The translations under genes and the position numbers were made by a program. The notes below the pieces were generated by a model, which was given only the letters and a program-made list of their open reading frames with translations, ran no database searches and was not told where the DNA came from. Positions 1 to 7,509 of a stretch of 64,000 nucleotides of DNA are shown here, one piece after another; position 1 is the first letter of the stretch; each line of letters begins with the position of its first letter. The stretch is from Ga0077555 sp050187415. GTDB lineage: Bacteria > Pseudomonadota > Alphaproteobacteria > Rhizobiales > Hyphomicrobiaceae. The stretch is from contig JBFWXN010000019.1 of assembly GCA_050187415.1 (NCBI GenBank), positions 1-64,000 on the forward strand, given 5' to 3'.

Positions 1-153
1 GCGATCACCCTTGTTCGACACTTCGGACTGAAGCAGCATCAAGCTGCAGCGATTCTCGGCCTAAACCAAGGCCGGATCAGCGAGGTACTGACAGGCAAGA
101 GGTTCGCGGGAGTCGCACCATTCCCTCCGGACCAAATGTCAGTGAATTTCTAG
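1..153 (+). CDS. Partial HTH DNA-binding protein (C-terminal end)
   Basis: The window opens inside a reading frame that runs to a TAG at 151-153 and gives 50 residues. The visible part has a helix-turn-helix of the XRE/HTH_37 type: a first helix with the pattern HFGLKQHQAAAILGL, a turn, then the recognition helix NQGRISEVLTGK. Proteins of this kind are transcriptional regulators or antitoxin-like factors, but the start is missing, so size and full domain content are unknown. The stop overlaps the stop of the convergent small gene at 150-356 through the palindrome CTAG. Confidence 0.6.
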   Translation, partial: AITLVRHFGLKQHQAAAILGLNQGRISEVLTGKRFAGVAPFPPDQMSVNF

Positions 154-356
154 TCTTTCTTCTTGGCCGGGAACGTCGTGTTCTGGGGCGTTTCCGGCGC
201 CTTCACGAGCTTCTTAAGGCGCTCCCTGAATGCTCCGGAGTCCTCGTCGGCGCCGAGTTCACGGGCGGCCTCTATGAACTTGCTCCTCTGCTCATCGGCT
301 GTCATCTTTCGCCCACTTGATGAAGTCTCGATTGCATATTTGGTGCTCTTGCTCAT
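150..356 (-). CDS. Small charged protein, unknown function
   Basis: A 68-residue, Lys/Glu-rich soluble protein with no signal peptide or membrane segment, ending in KKKD. The start is supported by AGAGG about 9 bases upstream. It fits exactly between its neighbours: its start overlaps the DUF3800 start (CATG at 354-357) and its stop overlaps the HTH gene stop (CTAG at 150-153). I do not recognise the family. The tight packing with an HTH gene and a DUF3800 gene suggests one accessory module; function is not inferred. Confidence 0.55.
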   Translation of the reverse strand: MSKSTKYAIETSSSGRKMTADEQRSKFIEAARELGADEDSGAFRERLKKLVKAPETPQNTTFPAKKKD

Positions 357-1146
357 GCGCTGCCGCCTCTACATTGACGAAGTTGGCAATTCCGACCTGC
401 ACGGATCTCGAACAGACGACAACATACGATATTTGTCGCTCACGGGTGTGATTGCCATCCTGTCGCATCACGACCGACTGATCCAGCCCGCATTGGATGC
501 TCTGAAAGAGGAATATTTCGGCCACACCAAGCAGAGCCCGATAATCCTACACAGGAAGGAGATCATCAACCAGAAGGGTCCGTTCCGCATCTTAAAGGAT
601 GACACAGATCTAGCGGAGAGGTTTTCCAGTCAACTTTTGGGGCTTCTGGAGACGCTACCCTATCTCGCGATTACTGTTACTATCGACAAGCGCGCGCATT
701 TGGAAAAATACGAACAATGGCACTTTGACCCCTACCATTACTGCGTCAGATGCATAGTTGAAAGATATGTTATGTGGTTGCGACGGCATTCTTTCCACGG
801 CGACGTGGCGGCCGAGCCACGCTTTCCAAAGGTGGATAAGAAACTGAAGGCGTCTTTCACTAAATCATACGAAGACGGGACAGAGCATATCCCGGCTAAA
901 ATTGTGCAGGCGCATCTCACCTCCAGAGAAATAAAGATGTTCCCTAAAGCCGCCAACAGTGCGGGGCTTCAACTAGCCGATATGATCGCTCATCCAAGCT
1001 TCAGAGCGATGAAAATGGCAAAGACCGGCGAGGCTCCAAAGTCCGATTACGGCAGCAAGATTGAAGACGTTCTAGTTCGGAGGAGATACGCCCGCGACCC
1101 CACGTCCGGAGCGATCGACGGATGGGGCCGCAAGTGGTTGCCATAG
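355..1146 (+). CDS. DUF3800 domain-containing protein
   Basis: A 263-residue protein whose N-terminal YIDEVGN (residues 6-12) and C-terminal LQLADMIAH (about residues 205-213) are the two hallmark segments of DUF3800, a family of unknown biochemical role common on mobile DNA. I start it at 355 because the family begins with a short strand leading straight into YIDE. The open frame extends upstream to 163, but that stretch is antisense to the small minus-strand gene. No good ribosome-binding site precedes 355. A hairpin follows the stop. The conserved acidic residues resemble a nuclease-like centre, but that is inference. Confidence 0.75.
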   Translation: MRCRLYIDEVGNSDLHGSRTDDNIRYLSLTGVIAILSHHDRLIQPALDALKEEYFGHTKQSPIILHRKEIINQKGPFRILKDDTDLAERFSSQLLGLLETLPYLAITVTIDKRAHLEKYEQWHFDPYHYCVRCIVERYVMWLRRHSFHGDVAAEPRFPKVDKKLKASFTKSYEDGTEHIPAKIVQAHLTSREIKMFPKAANSAGLQLADMIAHPSFRAMKMAKTGEAPKSDYGSKIEDVLVRRRYARDPTSGAIDGWGRKWLP

Positions 1147-1151
1147 TAGAA

Positions 1152-1170
1152 CGGGGGCCTATAGCCCCCG
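1152..1170. terminator. GC-rich hairpin after the DUF3800 gene
   Basis: A perfect 7-bp stem (CGGGGGC / GCCCCCG) with a 5-base loop begins six bases after the DUF3800 stop. No T-run follows on either strand, so intrinsic termination would be weak. It lies between the DUF3800 gene and the end of the convergent transposase gene. Confidence 0.45.
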
Positions 1171-1278
1171 CTGAACGCACTAGGCGTTCTCCCTTCCTGA
1201 TGCTGTCGCATATCGCAGGAATTGGTCCTGTTTGTAGCCGAATCAAAGCACTTAGTCCATAACTTTATCCACTACTTA

Positions 1279-2244
1279 TCAACAAGGTGACTGCTTATAG
1301 GTTAGTCTCTTTCCCGTCACACCTTCGACAGCCCTCACCGCACGCTTCGTGTCGTTGATACCGTTGCCAGCTCGGTTGTTGTACCGGAAGTCAAACTCGG
1401 CAAGGTAGCGGTGCAGATGCTTCTCGCTGCAATGCTGGTACACGCCCTTCATGCCGCGTTTGAAGATCGAGAAGTAACCCTCAACGGTGTTGGTGTGGAT
1501 CACGGGCTTGCCGGCCTCGTGACGCACATATTCCTCGGCCGAGTGGTTGACCGTCTCGTGACCAGCGAAGCCCTCAAGCTTCTGGTAATAGGTCGCCGCG
1601 TCGTCAGTCATGACAGTGGCTTCCTTGGCGATGTTCTCGTTGACGATCGGCACGAGAGTCTTCGCGGTCACGTCTGCGACGTGGACCGACTTCACATTGC
1701 CGCCGCGTTCCACGAGCGACAGGACAGCGTGCTTGTGGCCAGCGCCACGCCGAACCTCAGCGCCCTTCTTGCGACCGATGAACGTCTCGTCGGCTTCGAC
1801 AACGCCGCTGGTGCCGTTGCCACCCATCGGGGTCGCCAAGGCACCTTCACGCATCGCCTCGCGGATACGGTGCGACATGAACCAAGCTGCCTCGTAGGTG
1901 ACCTCTAGGACGCGGTGGAGTTGGTGCGAACTAATACCCTTCTTGCTGGAGCAAAGAAGGTGAAATGCCTGCAGCCAGAGATGCAGCGGTATGTGGCTGC
2001 TCTCGAAAACCGTGCCGATGCGAACGGTGAACTGCTTGCGACAATGACCGCATTTCTTGAGGCCGTGGCGGACGATGCCTTCGGGGTGCTTCTTGCTCGG
2101 CTTAGAACGGACACCTTTGAGTGCGTATATGCGCTCGTTACCACCGCAGTGCGGGCAAACAGGACCATTTGGCCATACGATGCTTTCGACCATTTCGAAA
2201 GCTGCCGCTTCATCGTGAAAATGTGGCTGAGTCAAAACCGACAT
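1279..2244 (-). CDS. IS1595-family (ISXO2-like) transposase
   Basis: A 321-residue transposase with the IS1595 layout: an N-terminal zinc ribbon with Cys pairs near residues 30/33 and 65/68 (CPHC, CGHC), then the ISXO2-type DDE domain with VVEADETFIGRKKG near residue 150 and the C-terminal HTNTVEGYFSIFKRG segment. Length and motifs look intact and there is no frameshift. GAGGGG lies upstream of the ATG. I compared both flanks (about 1150-1278 and 2245-2370) and found no convincing terminal inverted repeats, so the element borders are undefined. It may be a solo or decayed-end copy. Confidence 0.88.
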   Translation of the reverse strand: MSVLTQPHFHDEAAAFEMVESIVWPNGPVCPHCGGNERIYALKGVRSKPSKKHPEGIVRHGLKKCGHCRKQFTVRIGTVFESSHIPLHLWLQAFHLLCSSKKGISSHQLHRVLEVTYEAAWFMSHRIREAMREGALATPMGGNGTSGVVEADETFIGRKKGAEVRRGAGHKHAVLSLVERGGNVKSVHVADVTAKTLVPIVNENIAKEATVMTDDAATYYQKLEGFAGHETVNHSAEEYVRHEAGKPVIHTNTVEGYFSIFKRGMKGVYQHCSEKHLHRYLAEFDFRYNNRAGNGINDTKRAVRAVEGVTGKRLTYKQSPC

Positions 2245-2374
2245 GACACCTATTCCCCTCGTTTCTGGGAATAATTTAGGTCAGTCGGATGGGTTTGTCA
2301 ACCGGATAATCGCCCAACTTTCGATGAGAAGTCGGCGTTTAGCGAGATCGCAGTTATTCGAAGGACATGCACCC

Positions 2375-2743
2375 ATGCCAGAACTGGACGAGAACGCTAC
2401 TCTTATTTCGGCGAGTAAGGTCACCGGCACGGAGGTCTACAATACCAATGGCGACCACCTGGGGGAGATCTATGACGTGATGCTCGACAAGAGATCGGGA
2501 AAGATCGGTTACGCCATCATGTCGTTCGGTGGCTTCCTCGGCATTGGTGAGCAGTATCACCCACTTCCGTGGTCGACGCTTAAGTACGACACCAACCAAG
2601 GCGGTTATGTCGTCGGCGTGAGCGTGGATGAGCTTAAGAGAGCTCCGACTTTTCGGGCCAGTGAAACGCCAACCTGGGGCGACCGCGGCTATGAGGCTCG
2701 AATTCACGATTACTACAAGGCAAGGCCCTATTGGGATATGTAA
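2375..2743 (+). CDS. PRC-barrel domain protein
   Basis: A 122-residue cytoplasmic protein with one PRC-barrel domain (about residues 8-80): SKVTGTEVYNTNGDHLGEI, then the DKRSGKIGYAIMSFGG strand pair, then HPLPWSTLKYD. This stand-alone form is common in rhizobia and often sits among stress genes. ATG 2375 is chosen because AAGGA is 9 bases upstream; the open frame extends to 2243, but that part lacks domain similarity. A hairpin follows at 2786-2808. Confidence 0.85.
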   Translation: MPELDENATLISASKVTGTEVYNTNGDHLGEIYDVMLDKRSGKIGYAIMSFGGFLGIGEQYHPLPWSTLKYDTNQGGYVVGVSVDELKRAPTFRASETPTWGDRGYEARIHDYYKARPYWDM

Positions 2744-2785
2744 CGGCCATAAATCCCAGAGTGCCGGGCTCCATATGATGCAAGT

Positions 2786-2808
2786 GGCCTCGGCTTCGCG
2801 CCGGGGCC
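2786..2808 (+). terminator. Possible terminator of the PRC-barrel gene
   Basis: A 9-bp stem with one G-U pair (GGCCTCGGC / GCCGGGGCC) and a TTCGC loop, followed by GGTTTA. It lies about 43 bases past the PRC-barrel stop. The stem is strong and the T-tract weak. Confidence 0.5.
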
Positions 2809-2982
2809 GGTTTACTGCTGTCCGGGTTCCGACAGTGGCTTGGCGCGTCTTGTGCTCGCGGAAGTCTGCTTGCGTGGGTTATCGACGTCCGGTTCTGCCA
2901 GGTGATAACACGCCCCTACAATCCCATATGGCGGCGTATCGATGAGCGCATCGGAAGCATTACACGGCGTGGCGGTTACTCG

Positions 2983-3846
2983 TTAGAGGATGGGTTTGCC
3001 GCCGGTCACAGCTATGGTCGCGCCCGACACATAGCTGGACAACGGATCGGCCAGCATGACAAATGCGGTCGCAAGTTCCGCCGGCTGGCCGGGCCGCTTC
3101 ATCGGCACCTGCTTGCCGAAGTTTGAAACCGAGTCCTCAGGCAACGTAGACGGGATAAGAGGCGTCCAGATGGGGCCGGGCGCAACAGCGTTGGCGCGGA
3201 TGCCCTTCTCAGCGAGCAGCTGTGCAAGACCCGCCGTAAAATTCTGAATCGCTCCTTTGGTCGTCGCATAGGCCAGCAGAGTCGGATTGGGCGTATCGGA
3301 ATTGATCGAGGCCGTGTTGATGATGGCGCTGCCCGGCTTCATGTGCGGAACGGCGGCTTTCGTCAGATAGAACATGGCATGGATGTTGACCTTGAAGGTC
3401 AGCTCCCACTCCTCGTCGGAAATATCAGTGATCTCTTTAAAACTCGCCTGATGCGCGGCGTTGTTGACGAGGATGTCGATGCCGCCCAGCTCGGAAGCTG
3501 CCTTATCGACGATCCTCCGGCAGTGTGCAGCGTTCTGAATATCGCCCGGCGCCAAAAGCGCCTTCCGGCCTGCGGCCTCCACCAGCTTTTTCGTTTCTTC
3601 GGCATCCTCGTGCTCTTCCAGATACGAGATAAGCACGTCGGCGCCTTCACGCGCATAGGCAAGGGCAACGGCACGTCCGATTCCGCTATCGGCGCCGGTA
3701 ATGACCGCCTTCTTGCCCTTGAGACGCCGAGAGCCCTTGTAGCTCTCCTCGCCGTGATCCGGGACCGGCTCCATCCTGGCCGTCAGCCCCGGCATCGGCT
3801 GCTTCTGTTTCGGGAACGGTGGTTCCGGATGCGGTGATGAGGTCAT
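2983..3846 (-). CDS. SDR-family oxidoreductase (YghA / general-stress type)
   Basis: A 287-residue NAD(P)-dependent short-chain dehydrogenase. Visible are the nucleotide-binding TGADSGIG (50-57), NNAA (128-131), the catalytic Ser near 180, and YATTK with Tyr193 and Lys197. The 40-residue leader with the PMPG segment before the Rossmann fold is typical of the YghA / Gsp39 subgroup, which is linked to stress responses in many bacteria. The substrate is unknown. A sequence close to the EcfG promoter lies upstream on the same strand at 3916-3940, giving a leader of about 60 bases. Confidence 0.88.
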   Translation of the reverse strand: MTSSPHPEPPFPKQKQPMPGLTARMEPVPDHGEESYKGSRRLKGKKAVITGADSGIGRAVALAYAREGADVLISYLEEHEDAEETKKLVEAAGRKALLAPGDIQNAAHCRRIVDKAASELGGIDILVNNAAHQASFKEITDISDEEWELTFKVNIHAMFYLTKAAVPHMKPGSAIINTASINSDTPNPTLLAYATTKGAIQNFTAGLAQLLAEKGIRANAVAPGPIWTPLIPSTLPEDSVSNFGKQVPMKRPGQPAELATAFVMLADPLSSYVSGATIAVTGGKPIL

Positions 3847-3915
3847 GGGATGACTCGCAGGTTCGGAGTGAGGCAGGCGCGGCGCCGTGTTGGCATTGCC
3901 CCCTGCGCTTGTTCC

Positions 3916-3940
3916 AACACGGCCATGTGCTTGAAGTTCC
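3916..3940 (-). promoter_or_regulatory. Candidate EcfG-type stress promoter for the SDR gene
   Basis: Read on the minus strand: GGAAC (3940-3936), 16 bases, then TGTT (3919-3916). The alphaproteobacterial EcfG consensus is GGAAC-N16/17-CGTT, so there is one mismatch in the -10 element. Position and orientation suit the SDR gene starting at 3846. Confidence 0.5.
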
Positions 3941-4097
3941 CGTCCCGATCGTTCGGCCTCTCCTCTTGCACGCGCGATCCAATGGCCACGTCGCAGCCAG
4001 CACCTTGATCAGATCGGAAGGAAGCCTTCGCACGACGCATCGGCAGCGCTGATCTTCCCCTCCATCGCGGGCGCGTGCCGAACCTGGGCCGAGGGCC

Positions 4098-4393
4098 ATG
4101 GCGAGATGCTATATGGGCGGTGTCTATACTCGGCTGGGTGAAACAATTTCTGGGCGCGCGTTCGTTCGGCATATTCGAACCCGTGTACGTCGGGTGCTCG
4201 CCACGGTATGGGCGACAGCTCGCATGACGGCGGGCCACGTACTGCTTGCCATCGGCTTCACTCTGTACGTGCTGATCGCCCTACGTTCTGAGGAGCGCGA
4301 CTGCGGGTGCAGTTTGGCGCCACCTATCAGCGTTGGCGAATGCCGCACGGAGAAGATCCCCGAACGCTAAAGGACACACAGCGGGCGAGATAG
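4098..4393 (+). pseudogene. Remnant of an isoprenylcysteine-methyltransferase-like (NnrU/MddA) membrane protein
   Basis: From about 4220 the frame encodes TARMTAGHVLLAIGFTLYVL and then an EERD motif, which closely resembles the last membrane segments of NnrU/MddA-type methyltransferases. After EERD (4290-4301) the frame breaks. Restoring one C near 4301 gives LRVQFGATYQRWR and continues to the TAG at 4391-4393, as expected for the family's C-terminal tail. Upstream, a VRH in one frame and PVYVG in another suggest further frame changes. Only the C-terminal third or so is left, so this is a decayed gene. Confidence 0.65.
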
Positions 4394-4606
4394 CGGCGCC
4401 TGTGAACATCGTCCCAGCTCTATGCGCCATAGCAGCGTGTCGGCGGGTGCTGCGTCAGGTTGGCGTGACCATGATCTATGCCGCCGCGCGTTGTTACAAT
4501 AAGTGATTTATGAAGCGGTCGTGATCGGGGCGTGGCGCCACCACTACAATCGCGTGCGATCGCACCCAGGCGGTGCACGCTGCTCACCCGTTGCGATGCG
4601 CCGCAG

Positions 4607-5509
4607 TCAAATCCGAGCATCTTCGATATTGACGCGACGATAGACCGCCTGAATGAAGGAGTAGGCTGCAAATGCCATCAGGCCTACTCCCATCAGCGAC
4701 AGCAAAAGCCAGCCCCCGGGCAGGTCTTGGACAAACTCGAGAGCAGCTTTGGTGCTCGCGTTCTCGCCCCCTCGGGCAGTCCGGGTGGCAAGAAGAAAGG
4801 CGGGTACGAGAAACACAATCCCTCGGGCGCAAAGTCCGACCTTAGCGATCGGATGAATTATACGCATCTTGTCATAATCGGCTTCGAGGTAGCGCACGTA
4901 GCGCTCTCGCCACGCTTTCATGAAGTGGGCGATGCCCACCCCGACAAGGACTGCCGCCAAGGCGCCCGCGACCAAACGCTCGCCCACGAATCCGGTCAGC
5001 GCCGCTGCCCATTCGCCCCCACTACCTCCATCATCGGCGCCACGCATCAAAGAGACGGCATAAGAAGCCAGCGTGCCGTAGGCGACGCCACTCGCGACCA
5101 TGCCCGCCCGTATCGCGAGGCCCTTCGCGCGTGTACCGTGGCCATCGAGATCGAAACTCGCCTGAGTGAACCGCCAGAGCGCGTAGAATACAAGGCCGGC
5201 GGCTAACAGGACCGCTAGATAGTTTCCGCCAGTCGACGCAAGGACGACGGTCAGCGCGTCTTTCGACCCCATCGCCTCCCCGCCGCCGACCGCCGCCAGA
5301 GCGGCGAAAAAGCCGATCACCACGTAGATCAGACCACGCGAGGCATATCCTGCGCGCGCTAACGGCCCGAACAAACTCGCCTTCGGCAAATCGCTCTCCT
5401 GTTCCTGAGGCGAAGGTAAATGCACCGAGTGGCCGGGTTGTTCCGTACTAAGCCGACTGAAAACGTTAGCGCGCAACGGCGGCGTCCATTTCGGCTCGCC
5501 GCTAAGCAC
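4607..5509 (-). CDS. DUF1206 membrane protein
   Basis: A 300-residue inner-membrane protein with three repeats, each a pair of membrane helices and each opening with a similar motif: ARAGYASRGLIYVVIGFF, IRAGMVASGVAYGTLASYA and AKVGLCARGIVFLVPAFLL. This is the DUF1206 pattern of six helices in three pairs; the function is unknown. The upstream start is a GTG at 5509 with AAGGAGG three bases before it, which is unusually close, so the true start may be slightly different. Confidence 0.85.
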   Translation of the reverse strand: MLSGEPKWTPPLRANVFSRLSTEQPGHSVHLPSPQEQESDLPKASLFGPLARAGYASRGLIYVVIGFFAALAAVGGGEAMGSKDALTVVLASTGGNYLAVLLAAGLVFYALWRFTQASFDLDGHGTRAKGLAIRAGMVASGVAYGTLASYAVSLMRGADDGGSGGEWAAALTGFVGERLVAGALAAVLVGVGIAHFMKAWRERYVRYLEADYDKMRIIHPIAKVGLCARGIVFLVPAFLLATRTARGGENASTKAALEFVQDLPGGWLLLSLMGVGLMAFAAYSFIQAVYRRVNIEDARI

Positions 5510-5723
5510 CCGCCTCCTTCCCGCCGCCTATGATCTCCGCTCATAATGGACGGCCAAATGAGGGGCAAGGTCACCGGCCGTCAATTTGGCTGCAGCGTGG
5601 CCGCGAAACGGGCAACAGCTCAAAATGCTATAGCGCCCTCTCCATTTTGCTGACGCGCGAAACTCTCGCGCGTGTGTTATTCTTCGAAAGCGAGTCGACC
5701 GGACAAATCATCGCGCCATTGAA

Positions 5724-5748
5724 GGAACTGTCTTCTCGCTTGCTCGTT
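5724..5748 (+). promoter_or_regulatory. EcfG-type promoter (perfect match)
   Basis: GGAAC at 5724-5728, a 16-base spacer, and CGTT at 5745-5748 match the alphaproteobacterial general-stress sigma factor consensus exactly. The expected start of transcription is about 25 bases before the ATG of the small membrane protein at 5783. Confidence 0.7.
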
Positions 5749-5782
5749 TCTGCTCCATGAAACATGCTCATGGAGAATTCGT

Positions 5783-6055
5783 ATGGCTATCTATGATGAA
5801 CGGGATGTGGCCGCTCGGCGGGAACCGATATCTAGGCCGGGGTATTCAGCTGCCGGACCCGTGGCGTGGGTGATCGGGTTATTGCTACTTCTGCTGCTCG
5901 GCTTTTTCGTATTCGGCGGCTGGGATGGTACACGCACCCCGACGACCGGTACGACTTCAACGTCGGCACCAGTGACGGTGCCTGAGAGAAGTTCCGGTGC
6001 ACCTATTACTGCCCCGGCAACGACACCCTCGGCGCCCGTAAACTCGAAACAATAA
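5783..6055 (+). CDS. Small single-pass membrane protein with Thr/Pro/Ser-rich tail
   Basis: A 90-residue protein: a charged N-terminus (about 1-28), one membrane helix (about 29-48, a long Leu run), then a low-complexity periplasmic tail rich in Thr, Ser, Pro and Ala. GGAGA is 6 bases before the ATG. A perfect EcfG-type promoter lies just upstream and a strong intrinsic terminator at 6143-6172, so this looks like a one-gene, stress-controlled unit. No characterised family is recognised. Confidence 0.75.
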   Translation: MAIYDERDVAARREPISRPGYSAAGPVAWVIGLLLLLLLGFFVFGGWDGTRTPTTGTTSTSAPVTVPERSSGAPITAPATTPSAPVNSKQ

Positions 6056-6142
6056 AGACGACCGCGTCTCGTTGACGGAGCCACCGAATCCGAGCAATTG
6101 CCTGAAAGGTGGCCAGCTAAAGGCTACACTAAATTGGAACTC

Positions 6143-6172
6143 AGGCCGGCTTTCGCAATCGCGAGCCGGCCT
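6143..6172 (+). terminator. Rho-independent terminator
   Basis: A 9-bp perfect stem (AGGCCGGCT / AGCCGGCCT) followed by TCTTTATT. It lies 87 bases past the small membrane protein stop and is the best intrinsic terminator on the plus strand of the window. Confidence 0.75.
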
Positions 6173-6180
6173 CTTTATTG

Positions 6181-6810
6181 CCTGCCGCAACTCGGAGCTG
6201 CCAATACCCTTCCGATCTCAACTATAGAGGTTCTACACCTTTCGCAATTTTCGCTACCGCTGTCTGATTTTGGCGGTTCCGGCGCAACGCATTCGTCGAT
6301 TCGACAAGGCAGAAGTCACGCCGAGGCAAACGGAGTAGCCCACGGCATCAGAAGCAGAAGCTACGCGCGACGAAGACGAAATTGACACTCGGCGCCTGCG
6401 TTCGGACGCCGAACGGTTGGGCGACATTGCTGGATGTGGCCGCATGCGAATGTAATCGTGCCGCATGCGGCCAACAGGAGCTTCGCGCTGGAGTGGAGCG
6501 ATGGATAGCAACGAGCGACGACGGCACATGGAACTGGGTTGGACCCAAACGACCTCGGACCCCCCGATTTTTGGAGATAGGTCCGTCCCGACCTCCTAAG
6601 ATTGACGACTGCAACAACAGAATACCCAAACGGCGATATCATGTGGAGCGACGCCGTCACGTTTTCCGATAGACGCCAGAATAGCAATCTCCTCCACGGG
6701 CGGAGGGGGCAATCAAAGCCTGGGCGGCACTGGCGAATGTGCCGCTACAGACCTTCATGCACCGGCTGCTTTAGCCAACTGACCGGACGGCTGCACCGGT
6801 CGATACTCGC
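6181..6810. other. Intergenic stretch without a supportable gene
   Basis: About 630 bases between the terminator and the His-rich gene. Several open frames occur on both strands, but none has a recognisable motif together with a good ribosome-binding site. The least unlikely is a 32-codon frame at 6501-6599 on the plus strand with GGAG upstream; its translation looks like nothing I know. No repeat or RNA structure is obvious. Confidence 0.5.
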
Positions 6811-7137
6811 TCAACGATGCCCGTGACCGTGTTCCCGATGCGCGTGCCATTGGTGTCGATGAACGGGCGCGCTGTGATGGTGCCGGTAGCCCCGTTTCAC
6901 CCGCATCTTCACGATCCCTCTCTCATGGCCGTGGTAGCCGTGACGGTGGTGACGATGATGACGATGATGACGATGATGACGATGTCCGTGATCTCGATCC
7001 ACGTAGACTTCAACGCGCCCTTCCCGGTGCGCCGTCACACGACCACCGTAATCCAAGTCCGCCGCAGAGCCGGCACCTGATGTTCCGACCAGCAGCGCAC
7101 CGGTTATGAGCAACCCAGTCGCGATTTTGCTGAACAT
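6811..7137 (-). CDS. Secreted histidine-rich protein
   Basis: A 108-residue exported protein. Residues 1-25 form a signal peptide (MFSKIATGLLITGALL, Ala-rich end before AADLDYGG). The mature part carries an HRHHRHHRHHRHHRH tract and further His clusters to the C-terminus, suggesting periplasmic binding of metals such as Zn, Ni or Cu; that role is inferred from composition only. AAGGAGA lies 6-7 bases before the ATG at 7137, so this start is preferred over the longer open frame to 7215. An EcfG-like promoter is upstream at 7172-7196. Confidence 0.75.
   Translation of the reverse strand: MFSKIATGLLITGALLVGTSGAGSAADLDYGGRVTAHREGRVEVYVDRDHGHRHHRHHRHHRHHRHGYHGHERGIVKMRVKRGYRHHHSAPVHRHQWHAHREHGHGHR
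6951..6984. repeat. 9-bp tandem repeat coding the His-rich tract
   Basis: GACGATGAT is repeated about 3.8 times in tandem, with a degenerate version just upstream. On the minus strand it encodes the HRH/HHR units of the secreted His-rich protein. Because the unit is 9 bases, slippage would change the number of His residues without breaking the frame. Confidence 0.8.
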
Positions 7138-7171
7138 TGACTTCTCCTTGGTCTGTACACAGGCTTGCAAG

Positions 7172-7196
7172 AACGCACAGATCGGGCAATGGTTCT
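7172..7196 (-). promoter_or_regulatory. EcfG-like promoter of the His-rich gene (one mismatch)
   Basis: On the minus strand: AGAAC (7196-7192), 16 bases, CGTT (7175-7172). The -10 element is perfect and the -35 element differs at its first base from GGAAC. It is placed about 35 bases before the His-rich gene ATG. Confidence 0.5.
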
Positions 7197-7454
7197 CTTG
7201 GATGTGCGAATGCATGCGCAGTCATTTGATTTAAAGAGATTATTTGTCGACCGTTAGGCGTCGCGGGGGCGTCCTATTCAGACGGATAGTTTTGAACTGC
7301 CATCCCGAACTGCCAGCGCGTCAACTTGGTTGGAAATCCACAAAAGTGAATATACATTCATTATTGTAACAAATTATTTACGAGCATATTCAAGTTATAG
7401 GTCGGCGTTAACCAAAAGTCAAGATTTGGCGAATCGCAGACGCCACGAATCGTA
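7197..7454. other. AT-richer divergent intergenic region
   Basis: This spacer separates two divergent small secreted-protein genes. It contains a markedly AT-rich stretch at about 7330-7400 (TATACATTCATTATTG, AAATTATTTACGAGCATATT), unlike the GC-rich surroundings. No gene is seen. The composition fits a regulatory or nucleoid-protein-bound region or foreign DNA. Confidence 0.45.
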
Positions 7455-7479
7455 GGAACCATCACCGAATCAGAACGTT
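7455..7479 (+). promoter_or_regulatory. EcfG-type promoter (perfect match)
   Basis: GGAAC at 7455-7459, a 16-base spacer and CGTT at 7476-7479 match the EcfG consensus exactly, 30 bases before the ATG of the small secreted protein at 7510. Confidence 0.7.
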
Positions 7480-7509
7480 TCCTCAGGGTCGAACCCATGG
7501 AGGTATCAA

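Noticed and set aside
163..354. N-terminal extension of the DUF3800 frame
   Set aside because: Antisense to the small gene, no DUF3800 similarity, and the family normally starts at the YIDE strand.
1147..2374. Terminal inverted repeats of the IS1595 element
   Set aside because: Both flanks compared by eye; only short AT-rich resemblances, not convincing repeats.
4004..4020. FixK/Fnr box (TTGAT-N4-ATCAA)
   Set aside because: Only the TTGAT half is present; the second half does not match.
6501..6599. A 32-codon plus-strand frame with GGAG upstream
   Set aside because: No motif, no hydrophobic segment and no operon context; one purine-rich box is expected by chance.
6951..6984. A CRISPR-like repeat array
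   Set aside because: The repeat unit is 9 bp without spacers and codes the His tract. No CRISPR array or cas gene is seen anywhere in the window.
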